From: Stenotrophomonas sp. HITSZ_GD
Lineage (GTDB): Bacteria > Pseudomonadota > Gammaproteobacteria > Xanthomonadales > Xanthomonadaceae
DNA length: 64,000 bases
Direction of reading: 5' to 3'
NCBI RefSeq assembly: GCF_029543105.1
Contig: NZ_JARQXB010000010.1
Location: 62,001-126,000, forward strand
Below the pieces are notes generated by a model. That model was not told where the DNA came from. It searched no databases and saw only the letters and a list, made by a program, of their open reading frames with translations. Below, piece by piece: positions 27,510 through 36,880 of this stretch. The first letter of the stretch is position 1, and every line of letters starts with the position of its first letter. The position numbers and the translations under genes are program-made.

Positions 27510-29480
27510 ATGAATACACCGCTGCAACCGATCTTCCTCGCGCTCTCCCTGGCCGGGCTCGCCTTCACCGCGGCCGCGCAATCGCCCGAAGCGCAGCGCC
27601 CGGCGATGCGCGCCGCGCTCGAAGCCGCCGAGGCCGGCCGCCCGGACGCCGCCGCCCGGACGGCGCTGCGCAACAACCCGGTCTACGGGTGGCTGGAATA
27701 CGCCACGTTGAAGCGCGACATCGACCGCGTGGACAACGCCACCGCGCAGGACTTCCTGCGGCGCTACGCAGGCCAGCCGGTCGCCGAGGCCTTCCGTTCG
27801 CTGTGGCTGCCGGCGCTGGCGCGGCGCGAGGACTGGTCCACCTTCCTCGCCAACTGGAAACCCACCGACAACCTGGCCCTGCGCTGCGCCGAACTGACCG
27901 CGCGCCAGGCGCTGGGCCGCGCCGACGCGCAGTGGAACAGCGACGCGCAGGCGATCTGGCGGGCGAACGGCAAATCGCTGCCCAATGGCTGCGATGCCGT
28001 GTTCGGTGCGCTGGCCGCGCGTGGCGGGCTGGACGCCCCGCTGCGCTGGCAGCGCATCGAGGCCGCCGCCGACGAGCAGCAGGCCGCGGTGATGCGCGCC
28101 GCCGCGCAGGGCCTGCCCGCCGCCGAGCAGGCGCAGGCCAACGACTACGCCGCCTTCGTCGCCGCCGCCGATACGCGTGCGCTGGCGTGGCCGCGCACCG
28201 ACCGCAGCCGCCGCGTCGCGGTGGCGGGGTTGTCGGCACTGGCCAAGGCCAACCCGGACGCGGCCGAGCGCCTGCTGCCGCAGGTGGCCGACGCGCTGGC
28301 ACTGGATGCGGACCAGCGCGGCAAGGTGCTGTACCAGATCGCGTTGTGGACGGTGGCCTCCTATCTGCCGGATTCGGCGCGCCGGCTGCAGGCCGTGCCG
28401 GAAGCCGCGTATGACGAGCGACTGCGCGAATGGCGCGTGCGCGAGGCGATGTCGCGTGGCGACTGGCCCGGCGCGCTGGCCGGCATCGAGAAGATGCCGC
28501 CGGCGCAGCGCGACGATTCACGCTGGCAGTATTTCCGCGCGCGCCTGGCCGAGAAGCTGGGCCGCAACGGCGAGGCGCAAGGCTGGTACCGCGGCGCGGC
28601 GCAAAGCCCGACCTTCCATGGCTTCCTGGCGGCCGACAAGCTGGGCCAGCCCTACGTGCTGTGCCCTTGGGAACCGAACGACACCGCGCAGGCGCGCAGC
28701 GCCATCGCGCGCGACCCGGCGCTGGTGCGCGCCCTGGAGCTGTTCAAGCTGGATCGCGCCAGCTGGGCCACGCTGGAATGGAACGATGCGCTGACCCGCT
28801 TCGACGACACCCAGCGCCGGCTGGCGGTCGAGTTGGCCGGCGAGGCCGGCTGGTTCGACCGCGCGGTGTTCTCGCTGGGCAAGAAGCCGGAGGAGCAACG
28901 CCTGTACACGCTGCGCTTCCCGCTGCACCACGGCGACACGATCCGCCGCGAGGCGGCGCGCAACGCGCTGGACCCGGCGTGGGTGGCGGCGGAAATCCGC
29001 GCCGAGAGCGTGTTCAATTCCAACGCGCGCTCGCCGGCCAACGCGATGGGCCTGATGCAGGTGCTGCCGGGCACCGGCAACGGCGTGGCCCAGCGCATCG
29101 GGCTGGCGAGCTACACCGGCGCGTCCAGCCTGTACGACCCGGATATCAACATCGCCATCGGCACCGCCTACCTGCGCCAGTTGCTGGACAAGTACGGCCA
29201 GCCCTACGTCACCGTGGCCGCCTACAACGCGGGGCCGACGCCGGCGGCGCGCTGGCTGGGCCAGCGGCCTTCGCACGACCCGGATTTCTGGATCGAGACC
29301 ATCAGCTACAAGGAAACCCGCGACTACGTGGCGCGGGTGATGGCCTTCAGCGTGATCTACGACTGGCGCCTCAACGGCGATGCGCTGCCGCTGAGCGACC
29401 GGTTGGTGGGCACGCTGCAGGACAAGCGCAAGGCGTTCGTGTGCAACACCCCGGCGGCCACGGCGGCCGGCAGCCGCTGA
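27510..29480 (+). CDS. slt: Soluble lytic murein transglycosylase
   Basis: 656 residues from ATG 27510; the signal peptide follows at once ([24 protein letters not shown]), which rules out the longer start at 27447. The N-terminal two thirds are Ala-rich helical repeats, as in the superhelical ring of Slt70. The C-terminal catalytic domain has the probable acid/base E499 (EIRAESVFN), then [13 protein letters not shown] and [14 protein letters not shown], all Slt-family motifs. It cleaves peptidoglycan with formation of 1,6-anhydro-MurNAc in the periplasm. Thirty bases separate it from cca. Confidence 0.95.
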   Translation: MNTPLQPIFLALSLAGLAFTAAAQSPEAQRPAMRAALEAAEAGRPDAAARTALRNNPVYGWLEYATLKRDIDRVDNATAQDFLRRYAGQPVAEAFRSLWLPALARREDWSTFLANWKPTDNLALRCAELTARQALGRADAQWNSDAQAIWRANGKSLPNGCDAVFGALAARGGLDAPLRWQRIEAAADEQQAAVMRAAAQGLPAAEQAQANDYAAFVAAADTRALAWPRTDRSRRVAVAGLSALAKANPDAAERLLPQVADALALDADQRGKVLYQIALWTVASYLPDSARRLQAVPEAAYDERLREWRVREAMSRGDWPGALAGIEKMPPAQRDDSRWQYFRARLAEKLGRNGEAQGWYRGAAQSPTFHGFLAADKLGQPYVLCPWEPNDTAQARSAIARDPALVRALELFKLDRASWATLEWNDALTRFDDTQRRLAVELAGEAGWFDRAVFSLGKKPEEQRLYTLRFPLHHGDTIRREAARNALDPAWVAAEIRAESVFNSNARSPANAMGLMQVLPGTGNGVAQRIGLASYTGASSLYDPDINIAIGTAYLRQLLDKYGQPYVTVAAYNAGPTPAARWLGQRPSHDPDFWIETISYKETRDYVARVMAFSVIYDWRLNGDALPLSDRLVGTLQDKRKAFVCNTPAATAAGSR

Positions 29481-29509
29481 GGCGCGCCGGCTTCGGGCAT
29501 GATGCGGCG

Positions 29510-30739
29510 ATGGAGATCTATCTCGTTGGCGGCGCGGTCCGCGATGCCCTGCTGAACCTGCCCGCGGGCGATCGCGACTGGGTCGTGGTCGGCGCGGACC
29601 AGGCCACGATGGAGGCGCGGGGCTTCAAGGCCGTGGGCCGCGATTTCCCGGTGTTCCTGCACCCGAAGACCGGCGAGGAATATGCGCTGGCGCGCACGGA
29701 GCGCAAGTCCGGGCGTGGCTACCGCGGTTTCGTGGTCGACGCCGATCCCTCAGTGACGCTGGAACAGGACCTGCAGCGACGCGACTTCACGCTCAATGCG
29801 ATTGCACGCGCCGACGACGGCACGCTGGTCGATCCGTATGGTGGCGTGCGGGATATCGAAGCCCGCGTGCTGCGGCATGTCGGGCCGGCCTTCGTCGAAG
29901 ACCCGCTGCGCGTGTTGCGCGCGGCAAGGTTCATGGCACGCCTCGCGCCGCTGGGCTTCACGTTGGCGCCGGAGACGCTGGCACTGATGCGCGAGATCGC
30001 GGCCAGCGGCGAGCTGGATGCGCTGGTGCCCGAGCGGGTGTGGCAGGAACTGCGCAAGGCGCTGGCCTCGCCGCGGCCCTCCGCATTCCTGCGCACGCTG
30101 CACGACGCGCACGCGCTGGACGCGGTGCTGCCCGAGGTGGAGGCGCTTTATGGCGTGCCGCAGCGTGTCCAGTTCCATCCGGAAGTGGATACCGGCGTGC
30201 ACCAGGAGATGGTCAGCGACATGGCCGCGCGGCTGCGCCCGGGCGATGCGATGATCGGCTACGCGGCGTTGTGCCATGACCTGGGCAAGGCGCTGACGCC
30301 GGCCGACGAACTGCCGCGCCATGTGATGCACGAACAGCGCGGCGTGGCGCCGACGCGGGCGATGAGCGAGCGGCTGAAGGTGCCGCAGGATTACCGGCAG
30401 CTGGCCGAGTGCGTATGCCGCGAACACTTGAACGTGCATCGCCTCGCCGAGCTGCGCGATGCGACGGTGCATGAACTGCTCGGTCGCTGCGATGGTTTTC
30501 GGCGGCCGGAGCGGATCGCGCAGATCGCGGTGGTGTGCGAGGCGGACAAGCGCGGGCGGCTGGGCAGCGCGGAGGAGGATTATCCGCAAGGCCCGGAGCT
30601 ATGCCGGCTGCACGAAGCGGCATGGGCGATCAACGCGCGCGACCTGGCGAACGAAGGCCTGCAGGGCCCGCAGATCGGCGAGGCGCTGGCGAAGGCGAGG
30701 ATCGCGGCGATCGGCCGGGCGAGGACACTGCGGAAATAG
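29510..30739 (+). CDS. cca: Multifunctional CCA-adding tRNA nucleotidyltransferase
   Basis: 409 residues from ATG 29510 ([15 protein letters not shown]). Class II nucleotidyltransferase motifs: GGAVRD, metal-binding D21/D23 (GDRDWVVVG), [10 protein letters not shown] and [11 protein letters not shown]. The C-terminal HD domain is present ([11 protein letters not shown], about residue 250), giving the length of the E. coli-type enzyme with added phosphatase/phosphodiesterase activity. It builds or repairs the 3'-CCA end of tRNAs in the cytosol. The gene follows slt closely and ends 97 bases from the convergent nag operon. Confidence 0.95.
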   Translation: MEIYLVGGAVRDALLNLPAGDRDWVVVGADQATMEARGFKAVGRDFPVFLHPKTGEEYALARTERKSGRGYRGFVVDADPSVTLEQDLQRRDFTLNAIARADDGTLVDPYGGVRDIEARVLRHVGPAFVEDPLRVLRAARFMARLAPLGFTLAPETLALMREIAASGELDALVPERVWQELRKALASPRPSAFLRTLHDAHALDAVLPEVEALYGVPQRVQFHPEVDTGVHQEMVSDMAARLRPGDAMIGYAALCHDLGKALTPADELPRHVMHEQRGVAPTRAMSERLKVPQDYRQLAECVCREHLNVHRLAELRDATVHELLGRCDGFRRPERIAQIAVVCEADKRGRLGSAEEDYPQGPELCRLHEAAWAINARDLANEGLQGPQIGEALAKARIAAIGRARTLRK

Positions 30740-30836
30740 CGCGGGCATACACCTCGCCCTACCGTGACGCCTACCGGCGCCCGCGTCGGAGCCCACGCAC
30801 TTCCGCAGCCGCGCTTCCGGCCAAGGCCGGTCACGC

Positions 30837-31916
30837 TCAGATCTTCACGTACCAGCGCCGCGCGTCCATCCAGCGCACGATGGCCCACCACACGGCGACG
30901 AACACCACCGCGAACGCGGCCGACGACACCTCGCGCCCGGCCAGCGGCGCGATCCAGCTGGCGAAGCCGCGCTCGTAGATCGGCGCCCACCACCCCAGCC
31001 CGGCCAGCGCGTACACCATCAACGCCGAACCGCCGTACGCGGCGATGGCGTTGACGCCGAAACTGCGCCCCAGCGCCGGCCAGCCGCGCAGGTCCACCAG
31101 CACGTGCGCCAGCGCGAGCAGCAGCATCGACACGCCCGCGCTCCACAGCACGTAGGAGGAGGTCCACAGGTTCTTGTTCAACGGCAGCCACCCCGACCAC
31201 GCCAGCCCCGCCAGCCCGATCGCCACGCCGCCGATCACCAGCCAACGGCGCCGCCCCTGGCGCAGCCCATCACCCGCACGCAGTCCCAGCAGCGTGGTCG
31301 CCAGTGCGCCCAACGTGGAGAGCAGGCCTTCCGGGTCGTGCCCCAGCCCCGTCGTGGGGTCGTACTGGTAGACCAGCGGCCCGAGCATCGCGGTGTCCAC
31401 GCGGCTGGCGATGTTCTGGAACGGCGCCAGCGAGCCGCCGGCGAACAGCAGCGCGGCCCAGCCCGCGAGCAGGACGCCGATCAATCCCCATTGCAGCTTC
31501 GGCTTCACCCACAAGGCCACGCTGCCGGCGATGCCGAAGCACAGGCCGATGCGCTGCAGCACGCCCCACGGGCGGAAATGCGGCTTGTCCAGCCACCACC
31601 ACGCGAGCAGGTGCAGCAGCAGCCCCAGGCCAATGATGCGCAGCGCGCGCGCCCATACCGTGCGGGTCAGCGCGGCGCGGTCGCCGCCGGCCAGCGCGCG
31701 CGGCACCACGCCCAGCGCGATCGACACGCCGACGATGAACAGGAACATCGGGAAGATCAGGTCGGTGGGCGTGCAGCCGTTCCATTCGGCATGCTCGAGC
31801 GGCCACCACACGTGCGCCCATTCGCCGGGGTCGTTGACGAGCAGCATCGCGGCCACGGTGAGGCCGCGCAGCGCGTCGACCGAGGCGTAGCGCGGGGTGT
31901 TCGCGGGCGTGCCCAT
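30837..31916 (-). CDS. nagX: NagX, predicted membrane acyltransferase/transporter of GlcNAc pathway
   Basis: 359 residues with about ten hydrophobic segments. The N-terminal RYASVDALRGLTVAAMLLVN is the acyltransferase-3 / heparan-alpha-glucosaminide N-acetyltransferase-like (COG4299, DUF5009) start, followed by DLIFPMFLFIVG. Orthologues in GlcNAc loci of Xanthomonas and Shewanella are called NagX; a role in uptake or acetyl transfer across the inner membrane is predicted rather than proven. It is the last gene of the operon and overlaps nagA by one base in the form ATGA-type coupling (its ATG includes 31914-31916; nagA stop begins at 31916). Confidence 0.88.
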   Translation of the reverse strand: MGTPANTPRYASVDALRGLTVAAMLLVNDPGEWAHVWWPLEHAEWNGCTPTDLIFPMFLFIVGVSIALGVVPRALAGGDRAALTRTVWARALRIIGLGLLLHLLAWWWLDKPHFRPWGVLQRIGLCFGIAGSVALWVKPKLQWGLIGVLLAGWAALLFAGGSLAPFQNIASRVDTAMLGPLVYQYDPTTGLGHDPEGLLSTLGALATTLLGLRAGDGLRQGRRRWLVIGGVAIGLAGLAWSGWLPLNKNLWTSSYVLWSAGVSMLLLALAHVLVDLRGWPALGRSFGVNAIAAYGGSALMVYALAGLGWWAPIYERGFASWIAPLAGREVSSAAFAVVFVAVWWAIVRWMDARRWYVKI

Positions 31917-33055
31917 CAGTCGGCGCTGCCGGCGATCCAGGTGGCGACGACCTGCAAGTCGTCGTCGACCAGCACCAGGTCGGCGTGGTACCCGGGCGCG
32001 ATGCGGCCGTAGCGCTCCCCCAGCCCCAGGAACTGCGCCGGATAGGTGGAGGCCATGCGCGCGGCCTCCTCCAGCGGCAGGCCGAGCAGGCGCACGCTGT
32101 TGCGCACCGCGGTGGCCATGTCGAGCGCCGAGCCGGCGAGCGCGCCGGCCGCGTTGCGGACCACCCCGTCTACGGCGGTGATGATTTCGCCGTACAGCGA
32201 ATAGCTCGGATCGTCCGCGCCGACCGGCGGCATCGCGTCGGTGACCAGGAACAGCTTCCCACGCGGCTTGGCCGCCAGCGCCACGCGCAGGCTGGCCGGA
32301 TGCACGTGCACGCCATCGACGATGATGCCGCACCAGCAATCGGCATCTTCCAGGGCCGCGCCGACCGCGCCGGGCTCGCGCCCCTGCAGCGGCGACATCG
32401 CGTTGTAGAGGTGGGTGAAGCCGGTGATGCCCGCCGCCAGCCCTTCGCGGACCTGCTCGTAGCTGCCCGCGGTGTGCCCGGCGGCCACGATCACGCCGCC
32501 GGCGACGAGCGCGCGCACGGTATCGGCCGGCACCTGCTCGGGCGCGAGCGTCAGCAGGGTCACGCCGTTGCGCAGCGAGGCGGCCATCGCCACCTCGCCG
32601 GTATCGGGCACGCGGAACTTGCTGGCATCGTGCGTGCCCTTGCGCGCCGGGGCGATGTACGGGCCTTCCAGGTGGATGCCCAGGATGCCGGGCACGCCGG
32701 CATCGATCGCCTCGGCGACGGCGGCGATGGCCTTCTCCATCACCGCCGCGTCGTCGCTGATCAGCGTGGGCAGCAGGCCGGTGGTGCCGAAGCGGCGGTG
32801 CGCGCGCGCGATTCCCGCCAGCGCCTGCACGTCCGGCGTGTTGTTGAACAGGTAGCCGCCCCCGCCGTTGACCTGGGCGTCGATGTAGCCCGGCAGCAAC
32901 GTGTGGCCCTGCAGGTCCACCGCCACGGCCGCGGCCACGCGCGCATCGTCCAGCGGCGCCAGCGCGATGATGCGGCCTTCTTCCACCAGCACCGCCAGAT
33001 CGTTGCGGAAGCCGTCGTCGGTGAGGATGTTCCCGTTGCGCAGCGCGATGGTCAT
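31916..33055 (-). CDS. nagA: N-acetylglucosamine-6-phosphate deacetylase
   Basis: 379 residues, the usual length. Amidohydrolase features: GYIDAQVNGGGG, in which Gln replaces the first metal-ligand His as in E. coli NagA; metal ligand E130 (IHLEGPYIAP); VVAAGHTAGSY; IIVDGVHVHPASL; and the catalytic Asp likely in LVTDAMPPVG. It converts GlcNAc-6-P to glucosamine-6-P and acetate in the cytosol. The gene sits four bases after nagB in the operon nagP-nagR-nagB-nagA-nagX. Confidence 0.96.
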   Translation of the reverse strand: MTIALRNGNILTDDGFRNDLAVLVEEGRIIALAPLDDARVAAAVAVDLQGHTLLPGYIDAQVNGGGGYLFNNTPDVQALAGIARAHRRFGTTGLLPTLISDDAAVMEKAIAAVAEAIDAGVPGILGIHLEGPYIAPARKGTHDASKFRVPDTGEVAMAASLRNGVTLLTLAPEQVPADTVRALVAGGVIVAAGHTAGSYEQVREGLAAGITGFTHLYNAMSPLQGREPGAVGAALEDADCWCGIIVDGVHVHPASLRVALAAKPRGKLFLVTDAMPPVGADDPSYSLYGEIITAVDGVVRNAAGALAGSALDMATAVRNSVRLLGLPLEEAARMASTYPAQFLGLGERYGRIAPGYHADLVLVDDDLQVVATWIAGSAD

Positions 33056-33059
33056 GGCG

Positions 33060-34088
33060 TCAGACCGTCTCGGTCACCTTGTTCAGATGCGGCGGCAGGT
33101 CGGGATTGTGGCCCCGGCGCAGCGCCAGCGCGTTGATCGCGCGGTAGAAGCTCTGGATGGTGAGCAGCGGCGTGCACACCGGATGCGGTGCGGCGGCCAG
33201 CGGCAGGTCGCCCTCCTGCGCGGCCAGCCACACCTGCGCGCCACGCGCGCGGAATTCTTCGGCGACAGCGCGCGTGCCGGCGCCGGTTTCATCCGGCTGC
33301 GCGAACGCCAGCACCGGGAAACCGGCATCGACCAGCGCCATCGGGCCGTGCTTCACCTCGGCCGAGCTATAGGCCTCGGCATGCAGGCCGCAGGTTTCCT
33401 TGAACTTGAGCGCCGCTTCCTGCGCGGCGGCCAGGCCAAGGCCGCGGCCGAGCACGAACAGGTTGCGCGCGCCGACCAGGCCTTCGGTCAGCGCACGCCA
33501 ATCCGCGGCCCACGCCTGGCGCAGCGCCGAGGGCAGCGCGTCGAGCGCGTGCAGCAGCGCGGGGTCCTGCTTCCACAGCGCGCCCAGCTGCAGGATGGCC
33601 GCCAGCGAGGCGAGATAGCTCTTGGTCGCCGCGACGCTGCGCTCCGGGCCGGCGCCCAGCGGGATCACCGTCTCGGCCAGCTGCGCCAGCGGGGAGTCCT
33701 CCACGTTCACCAGCGCCACCACGCGTGCGCCGGCGGCCTGGGCCGCCTCGGCATTGCGCAGCAGGTCCGGGCTCTTGCCCGATTGCGAGATCACCAGGTA
33801 CAGCGCGCCCTTCACCGCCAGCGGCGCCTCGTACACCGACCCCACCGAGGGCGACGCCGAGGCGGTCACGATGCCCAGCTGCGTCTCGAACAGGTACTTG
33901 GCGTAGGTGGCCGCGTGGTCCGAGCTGCCCCGCGCGCAGGTCACCACGAACGGCGGCGGGTTGGCGCGCAGCGAGGCGGCCAGCGCCTCGACGGTGCTGC
34001 GGTTGCGCGCGAACTGGGCGGCGACGACATCGGCGGTTTCCGCGGCTTCGCGGAACATCAGGGTCTGGTTTTCTTCGGGCAGGGACAT
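33060..34088 (-). CDS. nagB-II: Glucosamine-6-phosphate deaminase, SIS-domain type (NagB-II)
   Basis: 342 residues with two SIS sugar-isomerase domains: FVVTCARGSSDHAATYAKYL and LYLVISQSGKSPDLL in the first, NLFVLGRGLGLAAAQEAALKFKETC in the second. It is related to the isomerase half of GlmS and to AgaS, not to classical NagB. In xanthomonads and Shewanella this type replaces NagB and converts glucosamine-6-P to fructose-6-P and ammonia. Position between nagR and nagA supports this. The N-terminus MSLPEENQTLMFREAAET is typical. Confidence 0.93.
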   Translation of the reverse strand: MSLPEENQTLMFREAAETADVVAAQFARNRSTVEALAASLRANPPPFVVTCARGSSDHAATYAKYLFETQLGIVTASASPSVGSVYEAPLAVKGALYLVISQSGKSPDLLRNAEAAQAAGARVVALVNVEDSPLAQLAETVIPLGAGPERSVAATKSYLASLAAILQLGALWKQDPALLHALDALPSALRQAWAADWRALTEGLVGARNLFVLGRGLGLAAAQEAALKFKETCGLHAEAYSSAEVKHGPMALVDAGFPVLAFAQPDETGAGTRAVAEEFRARGAQVWLAAQEGDLPLAAAPHPVCTPLLTIQSFYRAINALALRRGHNPDLPPHLNKVTETV

Positions 34089-34103
34089 GGGTGGGCGGTG
34101 GGG

Positions 34104-35171
34104 TCAGGTCGGTTCGGGCGGGGCGGAGCGCGCCGCGGCGGCCGGTGCGGGCGCGGTGGAACCGCGCACCACCAGCTGCGGCACGAATCCGCGGTTATGC
34201 AGCTGCGGTGCCTGCTCGTCGTAGGCGTCGCTGCGCAGCTGGCTGATCAGCAGGCGCGCGGCATGGCGGGCGATGTCCTCGGTGGCTTGCTTGGCGGTGG
34301 TCAGCGGCGGCCAGGACTGGCGCGAGAACGGGCTGTCCTCGAAGCCGGCGATGGACAGCTGGTACGGCACGTTCATGCCGGAGGACTTGGCTGCCGCCAG
34401 CACGCCCGCGGCGATTTCGTCGTTGCTGCCGAAGATGGCGGTGGGCGGCTCGCGCAGCGCCAGCAGGCGGCGTGCGCCACGGAACCCGTCGTCGAAGGTG
34501 TAGTCGCCCGGCACGATGAGGTGCTTGTCCACGGTGATGCCGTAGTCGCGCAGCGCGGCCTCGTAGCCGGCATAGCGCTCGCCGCTGGAGCGGTGTTGCG
34601 GGCCGCCCCACAGGAAGCCGATGCGTTGGTGGCCGAGCTGGATCAGGTGTTCGGTGATCTCGTAGGCGGCGTCGCGGTCGTCGATGTAGACGCAGGCGCC
34701 ATCGCCCGGGTCCTCGGTGGCGGCGATGATGCGCACCGTCTTGATCCCGCGCGCGGCCAGGCCGGCCAGCAGCTCCGGGCGTTCGGACATCGGCGCGGTC
34801 AGCACCAGCCCGGCCAGGCGCGAGCGCTGCACCCACTCGGCCAGTTCCTCGGCCAGCAGCGGCGAGGTCGAATCGACCGGGTTGATCTGCAGGCCGAAGC
34901 CGGTTTCGCGGCAGGCGGCCAGCACGCCGTTCTGCACGCCGATGATGTGGTACGGGTTCGGGTTGTCGTAGACCAGGCCGACCACGAACGGCGTGCCGCT
35001 GCGCAGGTTGCGCGCGGAAGGATCAGGTTCGTAGTCCAGGTCGGCGATGGCCCGCAGCACCCGCGCGCGGGTGGCCTGCATGACCGACGGCTCGTTGTTG
35101 ATGACGCGCGAAACGGTCTTCAGCGAGACCTTCGCGCGCTCGGCGACGTCCTTGATCGTCGGCCTGCGCAT
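34104..35171 (-). CDS. nagR: LacI-family repressor NagR
   Basis: 355 residues when started at the ATG complementary to 35169-35171 (MRRPTIKDVAERAKVSLKTV), which has GGAG six bases ahead; an ATG 33 bases earlier is possible but less well placed. The LacI helix-turn-helix and hinge (SRVINNEPSVMQATRARVL) are followed by a periplasmic-binding-protein-like effector domain. NagR of Xanthomonas is known to bind a palindrome of the type TGACAACGTTGTCA. Two such sites lie in the 36523-36880 gap next to nagP and nagK, which fits autoregulation of its own operon. The inducer is probably GlcNAc-6-P (inferred). Confidence 0.92.
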   Translation of the reverse strand: MRRPTIKDVAERAKVSLKTVSRVINNEPSVMQATRARVLRAIADLDYEPDPSARNLRSGTPFVVGLVYDNPNPYHIIGVQNGVLAACRETGFGLQINPVDSTSPLLAEELAEWVQRSRLAGLVLTAPMSERPELLAGLAARGIKTVRIIAATEDPGDGACVYIDDRDAAYEITEHLIQLGHQRIGFLWGGPQHRSSGERYAGYEAALRDYGITVDKHLIVPGDYTFDDGFRGARRLLALREPPTAIFGSNDEIAAGVLAAAKSSGMNVPYQLSIAGFEDSPFSRQSWPPLTTAKQATEDIARHAARLLISQLRSDAYDEQAPQLHNRGFVPQLVVRGSTAPAPAAAARSAPPEPT

Positions 35172-35229
35172 GGGCTGCTCCGGGGCGGTGGCGAAGGCGT
35201 CCATGATGCGCGGTTCCGGTCCTTCCTGC

Positions 35230-36522
35230 TCAGCCCGCCTGCCCCGCCGGCAGCCCGGCCCGGTGGCCGCGCAGCGAGTAGAACAGGATGTAGAGGTAGC
35301 ACGGGACCATCAGCGCGGCGAAGACCAGCTGGAAGTCGTAGTGCTGCTTGAGGATGGCGAAGGCCTGCGGAATGATCGCGCCCCCCGCGATGCCCATGAT
35401 CAGCAGCGCCGAGCCGGTCTCGGTGAAGCGGCCCAGGCCCTGGATGGCGAGCGGGAAGATCGCCGGCCACATCATCGCGTTGGCAAAGCCCAGCGCGGCG
35501 ACGAAGGCCACCGAGACGTAGCCGTGGGTGAGGAAGGCACCGATCGAGAACAGCACGCCGAGCACGGCCGAGATGCTCAGGTAGCGCGCCTGCGAGACCA
35601 CGCGCGGGATCAGCACCAGGCCGGCGATGTAGCCGGCGAGCATGGCGCCGAGCGTGTAGGAGGTGAAGATCTTGGTGCTGTCCAGCGGCAGGTCGAAGCC
35701 GTGGCCGTAGGTGCCGATGGCATCCCCGGCCATCACTTCCACGCCCACGTAGACGAACAGGCACAGCACGCCCAGCCACAAGTGCGGGAACTGGAAGATG
35801 CTGGTCTTGCCACCGCTGCCGCCGGCCGCCGGGGTGGCATTGGCTTCGGAGGGCTTGAGCTCGGGCAACGGCGAGAACAGCACGCCGATCGCCAGCACCA
35901 CCAGCACGGCGGCCATCGTCAGGTAGGGCGCATGGATGTTGGCGGCGAACTCGTCGAGCAGCGCGGCCTTCTCCTGCGCACCGGCCTTGGCGACCTTCTC
36001 GGACAGATCGCCGATGCCGTGCAGCACCACCGTGCCGATGACGATGGGCGCGAGGATGCCGGCGATCTTGTTGCAGATACCCATCAGCGCGATGCGCCGC
36101 GCGGCCGTCTCGATCGGGCCGAGGATGGAGATGTAGGGATTGATCGCCGTCTGCAACAGCGCCAAGCCGCTGCCGATCACGAACAGGCCGCCCAGCGCGC
36201 CCGGATACCAGCGCTGCGTGGCGAACTGGCCGAAGGCCGCCGCGCCGGCGGCCATCACGAACAGGCTCAACGCCAGGCCCTTCTTCATGCCCGTGCGCTT
36301 GAGGATCCACGACGACGGCAGCGCGAGGAAGAAGTACGACAGGTAGAACACCATCAGCACCAGGAAGGCGTTGACCTCGTTGAGGTCGAAGGCCAGGCGC
36401 ACGAAGGTGATGAGCGGGCCGTTGATCCAGGTGAAAAACCCGATGACGAAGAACAGCACGCCGACGATGGCGATGGAAGTCATCACGCTGGAGCGTTCGG
36501 GGGTGGCGGTGAGTGCGGACAT
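35230..36522 (-). CDS. nagP: N-acetylglucosamine permease NagP (FucP-type MFS)
   Basis: 430 residues with about twelve membrane helices. It resembles the glucose/galactose transporter (GluP/FucP) branch: VLFFVIGFFTWINGPLITFVR near the N-terminus and the NPYISILGP motif in helix 4-5. NagP-type proteins import GlcNAc by cation symport in bacteria that lack a GlcNAc PTS, so a separate kinase (nagK) is needed and is present divergently. It is the first gene of the minus-strand operon, with a promoter and NagR operator 50-95 bases upstream. Confidence 0.93.
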   Translation of the reverse strand: MSALTATPERSSVMTSIAIVGVLFFVIGFFTWINGPLITFVRLAFDLNEVNAFLVLMVFYLSYFFLALPSSWILKRTGMKKGLALSLFVMAAGAAAFGQFATQRWYPGALGGLFVIGSGLALLQTAINPYISILGPIETAARRIALMGICNKIAGILAPIVIGTVVLHGIGDLSEKVAKAGAQEKAALLDEFAANIHAPYLTMAAVLVVLAIGVLFSPLPELKPSEANATPAAGGSGGKTSIFQFPHLWLGVLCLFVYVGVEVMAGDAIGTYGHGFDLPLDSTKIFTSYTLGAMLAGYIAGLVLIPRVVSQARYLSISAVLGVLFSIGAFLTHGYVSVAFVAALGFANAMMWPAIFPLAIQGLGRFTETGSALLIMGIAGGAIIPQAFAILKQHYDFQLVFAALMVPCYLYILFYSLRGHRAGLPAGQAG

Positions 36523-36571
36523 CGGGTGAAAGCTCCTGCGTCGTCGAGCGCCGTGGCGGCGCTCTGGCTGG

Positions 36572-36585
36572 GAACAACGTTGTCA
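36572..36585 (-). promoter_or_regulatory. NagR operator at nagP
   Basis: On the minus strand the site reads TGACAACGTTGTTC, 12 of 14 bases of the palindrome TGACAACGTTGTCA known for xanthomonad NagR. It lies immediately downstream of the nagP -10 element, so it covers the expected transcription start, the position for a repressor. Confidence 0.75.
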
Positions 36586-36587
36586 CA

Positions 36588-36617
36588 TTTATTCGATGGG
36601 CATGGGCTGCTTGTCAA
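36588..36617 (-). promoter_or_regulatory. Putative sigma-70 promoter of the nag operon
   Basis: Minus strand: perfect TTGACA (complement 36612-36617), 18-base spacer, AATAAA (complement 36588-36593, 4 of 6 to TATAAT). The NagR operator follows directly. The site is 66 bases ahead of the nagP ATG. Confidence 0.6.
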
Positions 36618-36792
36618 CTTCCCGTGACGGCGAGACAGGCCTTGCGCGTGACGCGCCGCAGCAATGCTGCGCCGCCGCATCCCCAGGCGCCGGGGCCAAG
36701 CCACGCCAGGCTTCGCAGGCAGGGCGCGGGCTGTAACCGGTTTCCCCGGGAGGGCCGCGTTACCGAGTTGCGAAAATTTCGTTGCACCCCGT

Positions 36793-36806
36793 TGACATCG
36801 TTGTCA
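36793..36806 (+). promoter_or_regulatory. NagR operator at nagK
   Basis: TGACATCGTTGTCA matches the NagR palindrome at 13 of 14 positions. It overlaps a TTGACA (36792-36797) that could be the -35 of nagK, although a good -10 is not obvious. It is 75 bases ahead of the nagK GTG. The remainder of the 36523-36880 gap holds a 13-base palindrome (36644-36656) and no gene. Confidence 0.75.
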
Positions 36807-36880
36807 GACCGATTTCACACTCGGCCCTGTCGAGACCCCTCCACGGGGCACGGCATGGCCCCAGGCAACCAGGAGTCCGT

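Noticed and set aside
36782..36880. Earlier ATG for nagK
   Set aside because: It would place the NagR operator within the coding sequence and lacks a ribosome site, whereas GTG 36881 has AGGAG at good distance.
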